A stretch of 41,643 nt of DNA from an uncultured Pseudomonadota bacterium (GCA_949295025.1 CASFJK010000012.1:1-41643), one strand, 5' to 3'. Positions 28,828 to 36,917 are shown, counted from the stretch's first letter. The notes: a model not told the origin generated them from the sequence alone. Program-made: numbers and translations.

Positions 28828-30539
28828 TAGAAATATGTCCTGATTTCAATATAAGGTTTGATACCGATTTCTTGTAAAGTTTTGGCAATGTATTTATGAA
28901 TGTCTTTCCATTCGGTATATTTATCAATAAATTCTTTGGCTTTTTGTGCTGATTTAGAAAGTTGAACTTCAATGGTTTCGGCCAAAATTTTATTCATAAC
29001 TTCGGGTAATTTGACGAAGTCAATTTCCAATTTATTATCACCATTAAAACGAATGGCTCCATGCTCCAACAAATAGTTAAAATGGATTAAATCTCCCATA
29101 CGATGCGGCTGAATCAACTGCGGTTTGGCTTTTAAGAAAATGCGAACAATCCATGTGGTGTAAACTTCTTTCAAGGTCTTTTCATCAATGATACCGGCTT
29201 TAACATATTGCGGCATCATGGCAATTGAAACGACATCGGCTTTGTTTTCTTCAATGGTGTGTTTATATAAGCCCAAAGAATTTTTAAAGCTGCTGTCTGG
29301 ACCTAAAGAGTGGCCGTTTTCATGTCCAATCACAAAAATATGTTCAGCTTCGGGATTATAATATTGGTGCAGATTTTCTGCCACCAACGCATTCAACAGC
29401 TTTTTAGCACGCTCTTTGTCTTGGCTCATTCTGACCTGACGATGATATACGTTTCTTCTACCGCCACCGGTTTTGATAGAAAGTTTATCATCATTAGGCA
29501 AGTTTTGAGCTGTGGTAATACCTCCACGGCATTGCGCATAATCACCTTTCAAAGCAATTAAATCAACATCGACCATTGTTTGTTTCAAATCATTGCCCGA
29601 TGCTATATTTTGTTTATATTTATCGGCATAAGGCATTAAACCGGCCAAGTTTTTCATTTGTTCTTTGAAAGTGAGCAATAAATCCGTGCCTTTTTTATTA
29701 ACAATACCGACACGAACGCCAAGCATGTCTTTAGAGTTGACCTCAATGCCCAAATTATCCAACATGGATTTTAATTCGGCATTATCGCAAATGGTCGGTG
29801 TCATTTCATCATCATAATTTTCACGGCTGATTGTAAATTCCAGTGGAGAGTTTTGCAAAACTGCCCAATGCTTATCAGCCAGCATATCCATATCTTCATT
29901 ATTTTGAATCAAGGCTTGAGCTTGCCAACCGAGATAGTCTTTGAAAGCTTCATCCGTGGTATAATGAGCGGCAACTTCCAACTCATTGGCTATAGCTGAA
30001 AATTGTTTTTCAAAATATTTGGTATAGTCAATGCCTTCAAGTTCATCACCTTTTCTTCGAACCATAGTACGGGCGCTCAAAATGCGTCGAACTTCTTCAT
30101 GTTTACCTGCCTGCAACATTTTTTTGATGATGTGATGAAATTCTTCCACACTCAAATCTGCAGGATAAAAATTGCGTCCGGGGATGATTTTGACATCTTT
30201 AAAAATTTGTATCGGTTCTGGGTCTATTCCGTTTAAGCCGGCAACACCGTTAAAGCAATTGAACAAACGCAGTGCTTTGGCAGCATGACTATTGTTTGGA
30301 GCTGCTTGTTCCAAGGCTTTTTTCAGACGGAAATTGAGTGGATGATCTTGCTCTAAAGATACATCGTTCATAATTTCAGCAGCTTTAACCAAGTGGGTAA
30401 TAACTTTCTTTTCGCTTTCCGGCAGATTTTTATAGCCTTCAAATTCCGGAGTTATTAACTCAATCGGACGCAACTTTTTCGCAAAAATTTCATCCAATTC
30501 TTCTTCACTTAAATTTAACTCATATCCATCAATTTTCAT
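28827..30539 (-). CDS. M49-like (dipeptidyl-peptidase III type) zinc metallopeptidase
   Basis: 570 residues, no signal peptide. HENGH (406-410) followed by EENKAD (430-435) matches the zinc-ligand pair of M49 peptidases, in which an HExxxH or shorter HExxH is followed by E-E-x-x-A-E/D. The pentapeptide form seen here is the less common variant. The rest, including the GGGRRNVYHRQVRM segment, is conserved-looking but not diagnostic to me. Probably removes dipeptides from peptide N termini in the cytoplasm. It overlaps the upstream Memo/AMMECR1 gene by 11 nt and sdaA by 1 nt. Confidence 0.7.
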   Translation of the reverse strand: MKIDGYELNLSEEELDEIFAKKLRPIELITPEFEGYKNLPESEKKVITHLVKAAEIMNDVSLEQDHPLNFRLKKALEQAAPNNSHAAKALRLFNCFNGVAGLNGIDPEPIQIFKDVKIIPGRNFYPADLSVEEFHHIIKKMLQAGKHEEVRRILSARTMVRRKGDELEGIDYTKYFEKQFSAIANELEVAAHYTTDEAFKDYLGWQAQALIQNNEDMDMLADKHWAVLQNSPLEFTISRENYDDEMTPTICDNAELKSMLDNLGIEVNSKDMLGVRVGIVNKKGTDLLLTFKEQMKNLAGLMPYADKYKQNIASGNDLKQTMVDVDLIALKGDYAQCRGGITTAQNLPNDDKLSIKTGGGRRNVYHRQVRMSQDKERAKKLLNALVAENLHQYYNPEAEHIFVIGHENGHSLGPDSSFKNSLGLYKHTIEENKADVVSIAMMPQYVKAGIIDEKTLKEVYTTWIVRIFLKAKPQLIQPHRMGDLIHFNYLLEHGAIRFNGDNKLEIDFVKLPEVMNKILAETIEVQLSKSAQKAKEFIDKYTEWKDIHKYIAKTLQEIGIKPYIEIRTYF

Positions 30540-31983
30540 CTCTACTTATCTCCACTGCTTTAAAACGATAAACTTTTATTCTGTTTGACCAATAGGCCGG
30601 GCTCATTCCGGTTTTGATTTTCAAATTATTCAAAAACTCTTGCGGTTTGGGATAATTTTTCCATTCTGAAGGCAAGAATACACCTTGCCTGTTTCCATCT
30701 CTAATCACCAACCCATCACTGCCGATATGAAGTTTTCTTAACAAATCCGCCTCATTTTTATATTTTACTTTTTCAAACCCCGTTAATAAATTCAGGTTTA
30801 TTTTAATTTGCGATAATTCTGATTTGGTAATCGGTGTAAAATTTTTATCTTCCAATGCTGCGGCATAACTACTTTGAGCAACAGCAAAAGCCACTGCTTG
30901 TGACGGAAGCAACATTCCGGAACTTCCTCTGAGTTTACCATCTTTATAGAGGTTTACAAATGCGGCACCGCGATTGAATAAAACATCTGGATAATTTTCG
31001 CGCTCGGGTTTGAAAGATTTATGATAAAGAACAGCTTCATCTAAAGATACTTTGGCTATTTTTAATAAATCGGCGCCATACAAATGCGCATAGCTATTTA
31101 AACTTTCAAGCTCTTGCTCTAGTGTGGTTAATGGTTTTTCATTTTTTATTTCTAAAAGACGATAGTTTTGCTCTTCCATATCTTCAAAATTAACCAAATC
31201 AAAAACTTTGGGATACAGATGTGCTTCCCGAGCTAAATCTACAACAAGGTCTATATTTTCTGCTGATTGTTCACCTTGTGGTTCTGTATAATGTCCAGAC
31301 ATATCTGCTGAAAATATAAGTAAACTGTTTTTATCTTTAACAAAAGGCAATAACATTTGCTGCACAGCCAATTTTTTATTGGGACTATAGACGATTGTTG
31401 CAAAGTTTATCCGAGCCCCAAAAATATTATTGATTAATGAAATCTGAGATGTAATTGCTTGTTCTTTGCCGGCATCTCGATAAAAAACTTTTTCTGAAGT
31501 TTGCTTCTGTAAGAACTCATTTAATGAGGTATTTATTCTCAGTTTTTTGTTCTCACCCTCAATGATATCATGCTTATTAAAAAAAATGCCATTTAAGTTG
31601 GGATTGGTGTTTTGAGCTACCAAAACCACATTTTTTATTTTTCCTTTCCACGGCAATAGCCAATTATAAGCCTTTGCCACATTTTGTTTGGAATATAAAT
31701 AACCAGTATATGGTGCAACCAAAATACGAGGATTGGTTTGGGAGGCCAAAATCTTGCGACCATTTTGTGAATATGGATAAAAAAAGACGGCACTAACCGG
31801 TATGCGAAACTTATTAATATTATTGTCAACAGCAATAAAATTATTAATTCTTTCCGGATTTGAGGATATATGTTTGGAAAAGTACAAATAATTCACCCAG
31901 CCCAGAGCAACCAATAATACCACAATTAGCAGAATATTAGTGATTTTGCTTTTTCCATCTATTTCTTCATCTTCATTGCTCAT
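30529..31983 (-). CDS. Membrane-anchored Memo-AMMECR1 fusion with altered active-site residues
   Basis: 484 residues. One transmembrane helix (15-34). Residues ~60-265 resemble the Memo family (RILVAPYTGYLYS at 86-98, SADMSGHY at 225-232). Residues ~300-475 resemble AMMECR1 (GAAFVNLYKDGKLRGSSG, then NRQGVFLPS and EFLNNLKIKTG). In Memo proteins the first His lies in a PHAGY-like motif; here it is PYTGY. The next His site reads AQNTN; only the His at 231 remains. AMMECR1's LRGCIG has become LRGSSG. No radical-SAM partner of the AmmeMemoRadiSam set is nearby. Function unknown. Confidence 0.8.
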   Translation of the reverse strand: MSNEDEEIDGKSKITNILLIVVLLVALGWVNYLYFSKHISSNPERINNFIAVDNNINKFRIPVSAVFFYPYSQNGRKILASQTNPRILVAPYTGYLYSKQNVAKAYNWLLPWKGKIKNVVLVAQNTNPNLNGIFFNKHDIIEGENKKLRINTSLNEFLQKQTSEKVFYRDAGKEQAITSQISLINNIFGARINFATIVYSPNKKLAVQQMLLPFVKDKNSLLIFSADMSGHYTEPQGEQSAENIDLVVDLAREAHLYPKVFDLVNFEDMEEQNYRLLEIKNEKPLTTLEQELESLNSYAHLYGADLLKIAKVSLDEAVLYHKSFKPERENYPDVLFNRGAAFVNLYKDGKLRGSSGMLLPSQAVAFAVAQSSYAAALEDKNFTPITKSELSQIKINLNLLTGFEKVKYKNEADLLRKLHIGSDGLVIRDGNRQGVFLPSEWKNYPKPQEFLNNLKIKTGMSPAYWSNRIKVYRFKAVEISRDEN

Positions 31984-32047
31984 GAGCGAATCCTTAAAAT
32001 TTTGTGCTAGACTTTTTATATCTCAGACTCTTTAACTTTTCCCTAAT

Positions 32048-32713
32048 TTAGAGCTTTTGCAGTGTTTTAAATAAGTCTTCAAAAGAAGAAAAATAGGTTA
32101 TTAGCGGAGATAAAACTTCTTTTTCTCCCCAAATGGCTTTGCCCACTCTGATAGGCTTGGCATTGGCTGACAAAGCACATTGACTGTCCATATCGCTGTC
32201 TCCAATAATCCAGACCTTATCCGGACTGAACTCTTCCGGCTTGAGCCAACCTTTTAAGGCAAACCAGGCTTGCTCTGGATAGGGTTTGTCTTTTTTAGCT
32301 TCATGTCCGGCGACAATTCGGTCAAACAAAGATTTATCAAACAATAAAGGTAATTCAAAATCCAATAAGGCTCTGTCTTTGTTGGTCAGAATTATGATTT
32401 TTTTACCTTTCTTTTTCAAAAACTCTAATGTTTCTTTCACTTTTGGAAATGAGGTTAGCATATGTCCTACATTTTTTTTATAAAGTTCGGCATATTCGGC
32501 GTAGGCTTGTTGAGCTTTTTCTTGGCCAAAGACATTGGGAAAATTGTCGCGAAAAGACAAGTTGGGGTCGCGTTTGGCCTTTTGGTGTTCCCAATCTGCC
32601 AACTTATATTTTTTTAAGATTTCATTGACAGTTGCCACCAAACAAGTGCGACTTTCTGCCAAAGTATTATCCCAATCAAATAAAATATATTCAACTTCTT
32701 GTAAATTAAGCAT
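32048..32713 (-). CDS. HAD-family phosphatase, phosphoglycolate-phosphatase-like
   Basis: 221 residues from the ATG at 32713, preceded by AGAGAAAAG; an ATG 15 nt further up lies against the serS terminator. HAD motifs: FDWDNTL near residue 13 (nucleophile Asp and second Asp), LTNKD near 111 (motif II Thr), Lys near 130, and GDSDMDSQCA near 172 (motif IV acids). The cap region between motifs I and II is helical, as in Gph-type enzymes. It dephosphorylates a small metabolite; substrate unknown. It lies after serS on the same strand, with a terminator between. Confidence 0.85.
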   Translation of the reverse strand: MLNLQEVEYILFDWDNTLAESRTCLVATVNEILKKYKLADWEHQKAKRDPNLSFRDNFPNVFGQEKAQQAYAEYAELYKKNVGHMLTSFPKVKETLEFLKKKGKKIIILTNKDRALLDFELPLLFDKSLFDRIVAGHEAKKDKPYPEQAWFALKGWLKPEEFSPDKVWIIGDSDMDSQCALSANAKPIRVGKAIWGEKEVLSPLITYFSSFEDLFKTLQKL

Positions 32714-32734
32714 TTTCTTTTCTCTCATGATAGC

Positions 32735-32759
32735 AAAAAAGCGCCCTTTCGGACGCTTT
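32735..32759 (-). terminator. Intrinsic terminator after serS
   Basis: 9-bp stem (32738-32746 with 32751-32759, one G-T pair), a 4-nt loop, and a T-run on the minus strand, 18 nt past the serS stop and about 22 nt before the HAD start. Some readthrough into the HAD gene is possible. Confidence 0.75.
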
Positions 32760-32776
32760 CAGCCATAGAATAACAA

Positions 32777-34063
32777 TTATGCGTTTTTACCAATTTTGGC
32801 AACGCCACCCATGTATGGGCGCAATTTTTCCGGAATATTAACGGTACCATCGGCATTTTGGTGATTTTCAATAAACGGAACCAAAGCACGAGGAGTAGCA
32901 ATTCCGGTGTTGTTCAAAGTGTGAACGAACTTAACTTTGCCATCAGCATTGTCGCGATAACGCAAGTTGGTGCGGCGAGCTTGCCATTCGGTAATGTTGG
33001 AGCAAGAGTGGGTTTCACGATAGCAATTTTGAGACGGGACCCAAGCTTCCAAATCATATTGACGATATTTTGGGGCACCCATATCACCGGTGCAAACTTC
33101 CAAAACTTGATAAGGCAATTCCAAATCTTGCAAAACTTCTTCAGAAATTTGCAACAATTTCTTGTGCCATTTTTCACTTTCAGCAACATCATTTTTGCAA
33201 ATGACAAATTGTTCGGTTTTCATAAATTGGTGAACACGAACCAAGCCTCTGGTATCTTTTCCGGCAGCTCCGGCTTCACGACGGAAGCAAGGAGAAAATC
33301 CAGCATAGAGAATCGGCAACTCATTTTCTTGCAAAATTTCATCTGCACGCAAAGAGTTCAAAATCAATTCAGCCGTACCAGACAAATAGATATCATCTGC
33401 AGGCATATAATAAACTTCATCACGAGAAAATGGCAAATAACCTTGACCATACAACGGCTTCTCTTTTGAAATTGACGGAACGGTAATAACAGTAAAGCCG
33501 TTGGCACGCAATTTATCTAAAACCATCATATGCATAGCCAATTCCAATTTTGCCAAATCATTCTTGATGGCATAGGTACGAGAACCAGAAACTTTGGCAA
33601 TACGTTCCATTTCTGACCAATCGTTCATTTCCATCAATTCAATATGGTCACGCGGTGTAAAGTCAAACTTAGGCAACTCGCCAACTTTACGGCGGACAAC
33701 GTTTTCAGAATCATCTTTGCCGACAGGACTTTCCGGGCTAGGCATATTAGGCATACGCCACATAACATTGTCAAATTTTTCTTGTTCGGCGGCCAATTTT
33801 TCTTGTTCAACTTTTAATTCTTCACCAATCTGCTTACTTTTAGCAATGATAGCCGGACGCTCATCAGCAGAAGCAGATTTGATTGAGTTACTGAGTTTGT
33901 TTTTTTCTTCGGACAGAGCTTGGGATGAGGTTTTTAATTTGTTTATATCTTTGTAAAGCGCAATCAATGCATCAATATCTATATCTTCTTTTGTGTATCC
34001 TTTTTTAGCCAATCCTTCTTTAATCAGTTCCGGATTTTCGGCAATGTATTTTATATCTAACAT
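32777..34063 (-). CDS. serS: Seryl-tRNA synthetase
   Basis: 428 residues. N-terminal coiled-coil arm (about 1-110, which grips the tRNA-Ser extra arm), then the class II catalytic core: GTAELIL near 235, motif 2 FRREAGAAGKDTRG near 264-277, and motif 3 in NNTGIATPRALVPFIENHQ near 385-403. It charges tRNA-Ser with serine. An AGGACAG-like ribosome site precedes the ATG. The arm and core have normal length. Confidence 0.97.
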   Translation of the reverse strand: MLDIKYIAENPELIKEGLAKKGYTKEDIDIDALIALYKDINKLKTSSQALSEEKNKLSNSIKSASADERPAIIAKSKQIGEELKVEQEKLAAEQEKFDNVMWRMPNMPSPESPVGKDDSENVVRRKVGELPKFDFTPRDHIELMEMNDWSEMERIAKVSGSRTYAIKNDLAKLELAMHMMVLDKLRANGFTVITVPSISKEKPLYGQGYLPFSRDEVYYMPADDIYLSGTAELILNSLRADEILQENELPILYAGFSPCFRREAGAAGKDTRGLVRVHQFMKTEQFVICKNDVAESEKWHKKLLQISEEVLQDLELPYQVLEVCTGDMGAPKYRQYDLEAWVPSQNCYRETHSCSNITEWQARRTNLRYRDNADGKVKFVHTLNNTGIATPRALVPFIENHQNADGTVNIPEKLRPYMGGVAKIGKNA

Positions 34064-34160
34064 TTTTTCTGTCCTATTTATTTTTTGTTATTTCACTCAA
34101 ACAGGCACAGAATAACAATTTTTGAAATAAAAACAACAGAAATTTGCATTTAAAAAACAG

Positions 34161-34197
34161 AAAAACCTTTGCCCGCATTTACGAGGCAAAGGTTTTT
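34161..34197 (-). terminator. Intrinsic terminator of the repeat-protein gene
   Basis: Perfect 13-bp stem (34161-34173 with 34185-34197), 11-nt loop, with a T-run on the minus strand. It lies 5 nt past the repeat protein's stop, which supports that reading frame as the real one. Confidence 0.8.
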
Positions 34198-34201
34198 GTG
34201 T

Positions 34202-35176
34202 TTAATCGTCATCAGGATCATCATCACCACCCCAACTGCTGTCATAACCATCATCGTTGTTGTTGTCGTAATCATTATCCCAACCGTTGTTGTAATCATC
34301 ATTGCTGTCCCAAGAATCATTTTGATTTTCACCATCGTTGTTATCAAACAAACTATAAGAATCATCTTTATTTTCTTCATCATCTTCTTTGTTGTCATCA
34401 AACAAACTGTGATTATCATCATCTTTGTTATCGTCAAACAAACTTTGATTATCATCTTCTTTGTTGTCATCAAACAAGCTGTGATTATCATCTTCTTTGT
34501 TATCGTCGAACAAGCTGTGATTATCATCTTCTTTGTTGTCATCAAACAAACTGTGATTATCATCTTCTTTGTTATCGTCGAACAAGCTGTGATACTCATT
34601 GTCTTGTTCTTCTTTTTGACGATCTTCTTCCTCGCGCTGACGTTCTTCCTCGCGTTGACGTTCTTCTTCCTCGCGTTGACGTTCTTCTTCGCGTTGACGT
34701 TCTTCTTCGCGTTGACGTTCTTCTTCGCGTTGACGTTCTTCTTCGCGTTGACGTTCTTCTTCCTCGCGTTGACGTTCTTCTTCCTCGCGCTGTTCCTCTT
34801 CACGTTGTTGACGTTCAGCCTCGGCTTTTTCTGCGGCTTCTTGAGCTTTTTGCCATTCTTCAAGCTCTCGCTGTTCGCGTTCTTGTTCTTTCCGAAGTTG
34901 TTCCATCTCTTCTCGTTCTTTGCGTAAAGATTCTGCGTGATAACGTCGTTCCTCAGCCGCATGATACTTTTCGTAATCATAAGCTTTTGTTTCATCGAGG
35001 AAACCATCTTCATCTGGATCTTGAGCTGTTAGTCCGTTATGGCCAAAAGCCTTTGAACAAGGACATATGCCTTTTGCATACAAAAAGCTCACTTTCTTAT
35101 TCATTGAGACACAGTATAGGCAATTATTTTGCCAATACATTTTGTCGCAATTAATGATTTGCCTTAAATCTTCCAT
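34202..35176 (-). CDS. Repeat-rich acidic coiled-coil protein, unknown
   Basis: 324 residues. An N-terminal region with five Cys (9, 19, 22, 38, 40) may bind metal. A Glu/Arg-rich helix (about 65-190) ends in nine units of RQ(R/K)E with 6-7 residue spacing (135-190). Then seven SLFD motifs (197-279) lie at 12-residue spacing, and an Asp/Asn/Trp-rich acidic tail follows. The helix is probably a long charged coil and the SLFD array a flexible set of binding motifs. No ribosome site is evident before the ATG at 35176. Frame choice rests on composition and the downstream terminator, since repeats keep other frames open. Confidence 0.65.
   Translation of the reverse strand: MEDLRQIINCDKMYWQNNCLYCVSMNKKVSFLYAKGICPCSKAFGHNGLTAQDPDEDGFLDETKAYDYEKYHAAEERRYHAESLRKEREEMEQLRKEQEREQRELEEWQKAQEAAEKAEAERQQREEEQREEEERQREEEERQREEERQREEERQREEERQREEERQREEEERQREEERQREEEDRQKEEQDNEYHSLFDDNKEDDNHSLFDDNKEDDNHSLFDDNKEDDNHSLFDDNKEDDNQSLFDDNKDDDNHSLFDDNKEDDEENKDDSYSLFDNNDGENQNDSWDSNDDYNNGWDNDYDNNNDDGYDSSWGGDDDPDDD
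34340..34591 (-). repeat. Tandem repeat array 2, SLFD units
   Basis: Six SLFD motifs with exact 12-residue (36-nt) spacing, unit HSLFDDNKEDDN with few changes, and a seventh 18 residues on. Neighbouring units differ mainly at third codon positions. Confidence 0.85.
34607..34774 (-). repeat. Tandem repeat array 1, RQRE units
   Basis: Nine units of 18 or 21 nt coding RQREEE or RQREEEE; the last unit is RQKE. Each is a multiple of three, so the frame is preserved. Near-identical units at DNA level point to recent expansion or contraction. Confidence 0.85.
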
Positions 35177-35349
35177 ATATAATAATTTTAAATTAGTAAT
35201 TCATTTTATCAAACGGAATTATACAACAAATTCAAAGTTTAGGCAACCTTAAATAAAAAATTTCTTTTATTTTCCTTATCTCTTGATTTTATTTGCACTT
35301 TAAGCTATTTTAATGCCAATTTGCAAAGATGATACATACGGAGAATTTT

Positions 35350-36366
35350 ATGTTTGAAAACAAAACTGTTTTAACCGGTGTTAAACCGACCGGAAAGCCG
35401 CATCTCGGCAACTATCTTGGCGCCATTAAACCGGCAATTGAACTCGGTAAACAAGCCTTGGCTCAAGGCGGTAAACATTATATGTTTATTGCCGATTATC
35501 ACGCCATTAATGCTGAGAAGAATCCTGCCGTTTTGAACGAGATGACCAAAGAAATTGCTTGCATTTATTTGGCTTGTGGCTTGGATCCGAAAAAATCTTA
35601 TTTCTATCGTCAATCTGACATTCCCGAAATTCCGGAAATCACAACCATTTTGTATGCCTACACGCCCAAAGGTTTTATGAATAAGGCGCACGCTTACAAA
35701 GCCGCTGTTGATAAAAACCGCGAAGCAGGCAAACCTGATGATGACGGTATTAACATGGGACTTTATACCTACCCTACTCTGATGGCTGCCGATATTCTGG
35801 CCTATGATTCCGATATTGTGCCGGTTGGTAAAGACCAAGTTCAACATGTGGAAATCGCACGCGATATTGCCGGAGCAATCAATGCTCATTATGGTAAAGA
35901 GCTTTTGAAATTGCCGACTTATCGTTTTGATGAAAATGTGGCCGTGGTTGCCGGTATTGATGGTCGCAAGATGAGCAAATCTTATGGCAACGTCATTCCT
36001 TTGTTTGAAGATGATAAGGCAATCAAAAAAGCCATTTTCTCTATTAAGACCGACTCCCGCCCGATGGAAGAACCTAAGAATCCGGATGAAATTTTGGTTT
36101 ATGAAATTTATAAATCAATTGCCACACCGGAGCAACTTCAAGAAATGGGGGATGGTTTGCGCCAAGGTAAACTCGGCTATGGTCACATCAAAAATATGTT
36201 GCTTGATGCGGTTGTCAATGAAATCAAAGAAGCGAGAGAAAAATATAATTACTATATGACACACTTCAACGAAGTGGAAGAAATGTTGTTGGAAGGTGCC
36301 GAAAAAGCACGCCCTGTTGCCAAAGCAACATTAAAACGCCTTAAAGATGCTGTCTTTGGTCGTTAA
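35350..36366 (+). CDS. trpS: Tryptophanyl-tRNA synthetase
   Basis: 338 residues from the ATG at 35350, 8 nt after GGAG; an upstream in-frame ATG at 35329 has no such site. Class I signatures: PTGKPHLGN (13-21, HIGH-type) and KMSKS (207-211). The D-x-x-Q-x-x-E segment for tryptophanyl-adenylate binding is near 162-168. It charges tRNA-Trp. It is transcribed divergently from the repeat-protein gene (about 170 nt of A+T-rich spacer) and has its own terminator. Confidence 0.97.
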   Translation: MFENKTVLTGVKPTGKPHLGNYLGAIKPAIELGKQALAQGGKHYMFIADYHAINAEKNPAVLNEMTKEIACIYLACGLDPKKSYFYRQSDIPEIPEITTILYAYTPKGFMNKAHAYKAAVDKNREAGKPDDDGINMGLYTYPTLMAADILAYDSDIVPVGKDQVQHVEIARDIAGAINAHYGKELLKLPTYRFDENVAVVAGIDGRKMSKSYGNVIPLFEDDKAIKKAIFSIKTDSRPMEEPKNPDEILVYEIYKSIATPEQLQEMGDGLRQGKLGYGHIKNMLLDAVVNEIKEAREKYNYYMTHFNEVEEMLLEGAEKARPVAKATLKRLKDAVFGR

Positions 36367-36387
36367 ATTTAGATATTTTTCTAACGC

Positions 36388-36413
36388 AAAGCCCTCAAAC
36401 GAGGGCTTTTTTT
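36388..36413 (+). terminator. Intrinsic terminator after trpS
   Basis: 9-bp stem (36388-36396 with 36401-36409), loop AAAC, T-run, 22 nt past the trpS stop. Confidence 0.88.
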
Positions 36414-36494
36414 GTTAAAACAAAAAAATTTTATCCAAAGGCAAAAATTATACTTGATTTTTATGATAATTGTTTGTATGTTTCTCTCGTTGTC

Positions 36495-36584
36495 GCCGCT
36501 GTAGCTCAGTGGTAGAGCACGTCATTGGTAATGACGGGGTCGCAAGTCCGATTCTTGCCAGCGCGATTCTTGCCAGCGGCACCA
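36495..36584 (+). tRNA. tRNA-Thr (GGT) gene with internal 15-nt duplication, probably defective
   Basis: Acceptor GCCGCTG (36495-36501) pairs fully with CAGCGGC (36574-36580), followed by ACCA. D arm (36504-36518) and anticodon arm (36520-36536, loop TTGGTAA, anticodon GGT) are normal. The T-stem GCAAG (36542-36546) can pair with CTTGC at 36554-36558 or at 36569-36573 because CGATTCTTGCCAGCG is present twice in a row. With one copy removed it is a standard 75-nt tRNA-Thr. The T-loop reads TCCGATT, with C at the position of the nearly universal U55. It may be a pseudogene. Confidence 0.75.
36549..36578 (+). repeat. Exact tandem duplication inside the tRNA gene
   Basis: CGATTCTTGCCAGCG at 36549-36563 and again at 36564-36578. 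It covers part of the T-loop, the 3' T-stem and most of the 3' acceptor strand. Confidence 0.95.
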
Positions 36585-36595
36585 TTTTTTAGAAT

Positions 36596-36618
36596 GCACC
36601 CTTTGAGGTGCTTTTTTT
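36596..36618 (+). terminator. Terminator downstream of the tRNA gene
   Basis: Stem GCACC/GGTGC (36596-36600 with 36607-36611), 6-nt loop, T-run to 36618, 11 nt past the tRNA CCA end. Confidence 0.7.
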
Positions 36619-36640
36619 GTATGCATTCCAAGCCTTTCAT

Positions 36641-36696
36641 AAAGTCCGATTGCGAAGGTTCTTAAAAGAGCAAATTTCAACAACTTATCGGACTTT
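36641..36696. other. Long-loop inverted repeat after the tRNA gene
   Basis: Arms AAAGTCCGAT (36641-36650) and ATCGGACTTT (36687-36696), 36 nt apart, then a T-run. The 551-nt interval 36367-36917 holds this element, the tRNA, two terminators and the palindrome at 36770, with no convincing protein gene. Confidence 0.5.
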
Positions 36697-36769
36697 TTAC
36701 GCAAAAGCCAATAAATACAAACATTTTATCTTCTTTCGCTGTTAACAATGTATATTATGCTGTATATTT

Positions 36770-36793
36770 TATTATAAGGAAAACCTTATAATA
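36770..36793. promoter_or_regulatory. Palindrome upstream of the methyltransferase gene
   Basis: 10-bp arms (36770-36779 and 36784-36793) around AAAA, centred about 136 nt before the methyltransferase ATG. A possible promoter (TTGAAA 36863-36868, TACAAA 36886-36891, 17-nt spacer) lies between. It could be an operator or a hairpin. Confidence 0.4.
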
Positions 36794-36917
36794 TTTTTGC
36801 CACAAAAAATAGTTTATTAATTTTGTATCCTCTCGTTCTATGGTGAAAAATGACAATATTTCTTGAAATTATAAAAAAAATGAAATACAAAATGTGATAT
36901 GTTAATAGGAAGCATAA

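Noticed and set aside
34144-35154. Long open frames on both strands across the repeat region, some giving His/Cys-rich or Phe/Leu-rich proteins
   Set aside because: They arise because the repeats are multiples of three with no stops. The minus-strand frame ending at 34202 has coherent composition and a terminator just after it.
36495-36584. Idea that the 15-nt repeat is an attL/attR pair flanking an integrated element
   Set aside because: The two copies are directly adjacent with nothing between, and no third copy or integrase is found in the window; slippage duplication is simpler.
36522-36704. Minus-strand frame of 60 codons antisense to the tRNA
   Set aside because: It overlaps the tRNA gene, its terminator and the inverted repeat; composition is dictated by those RNAs.
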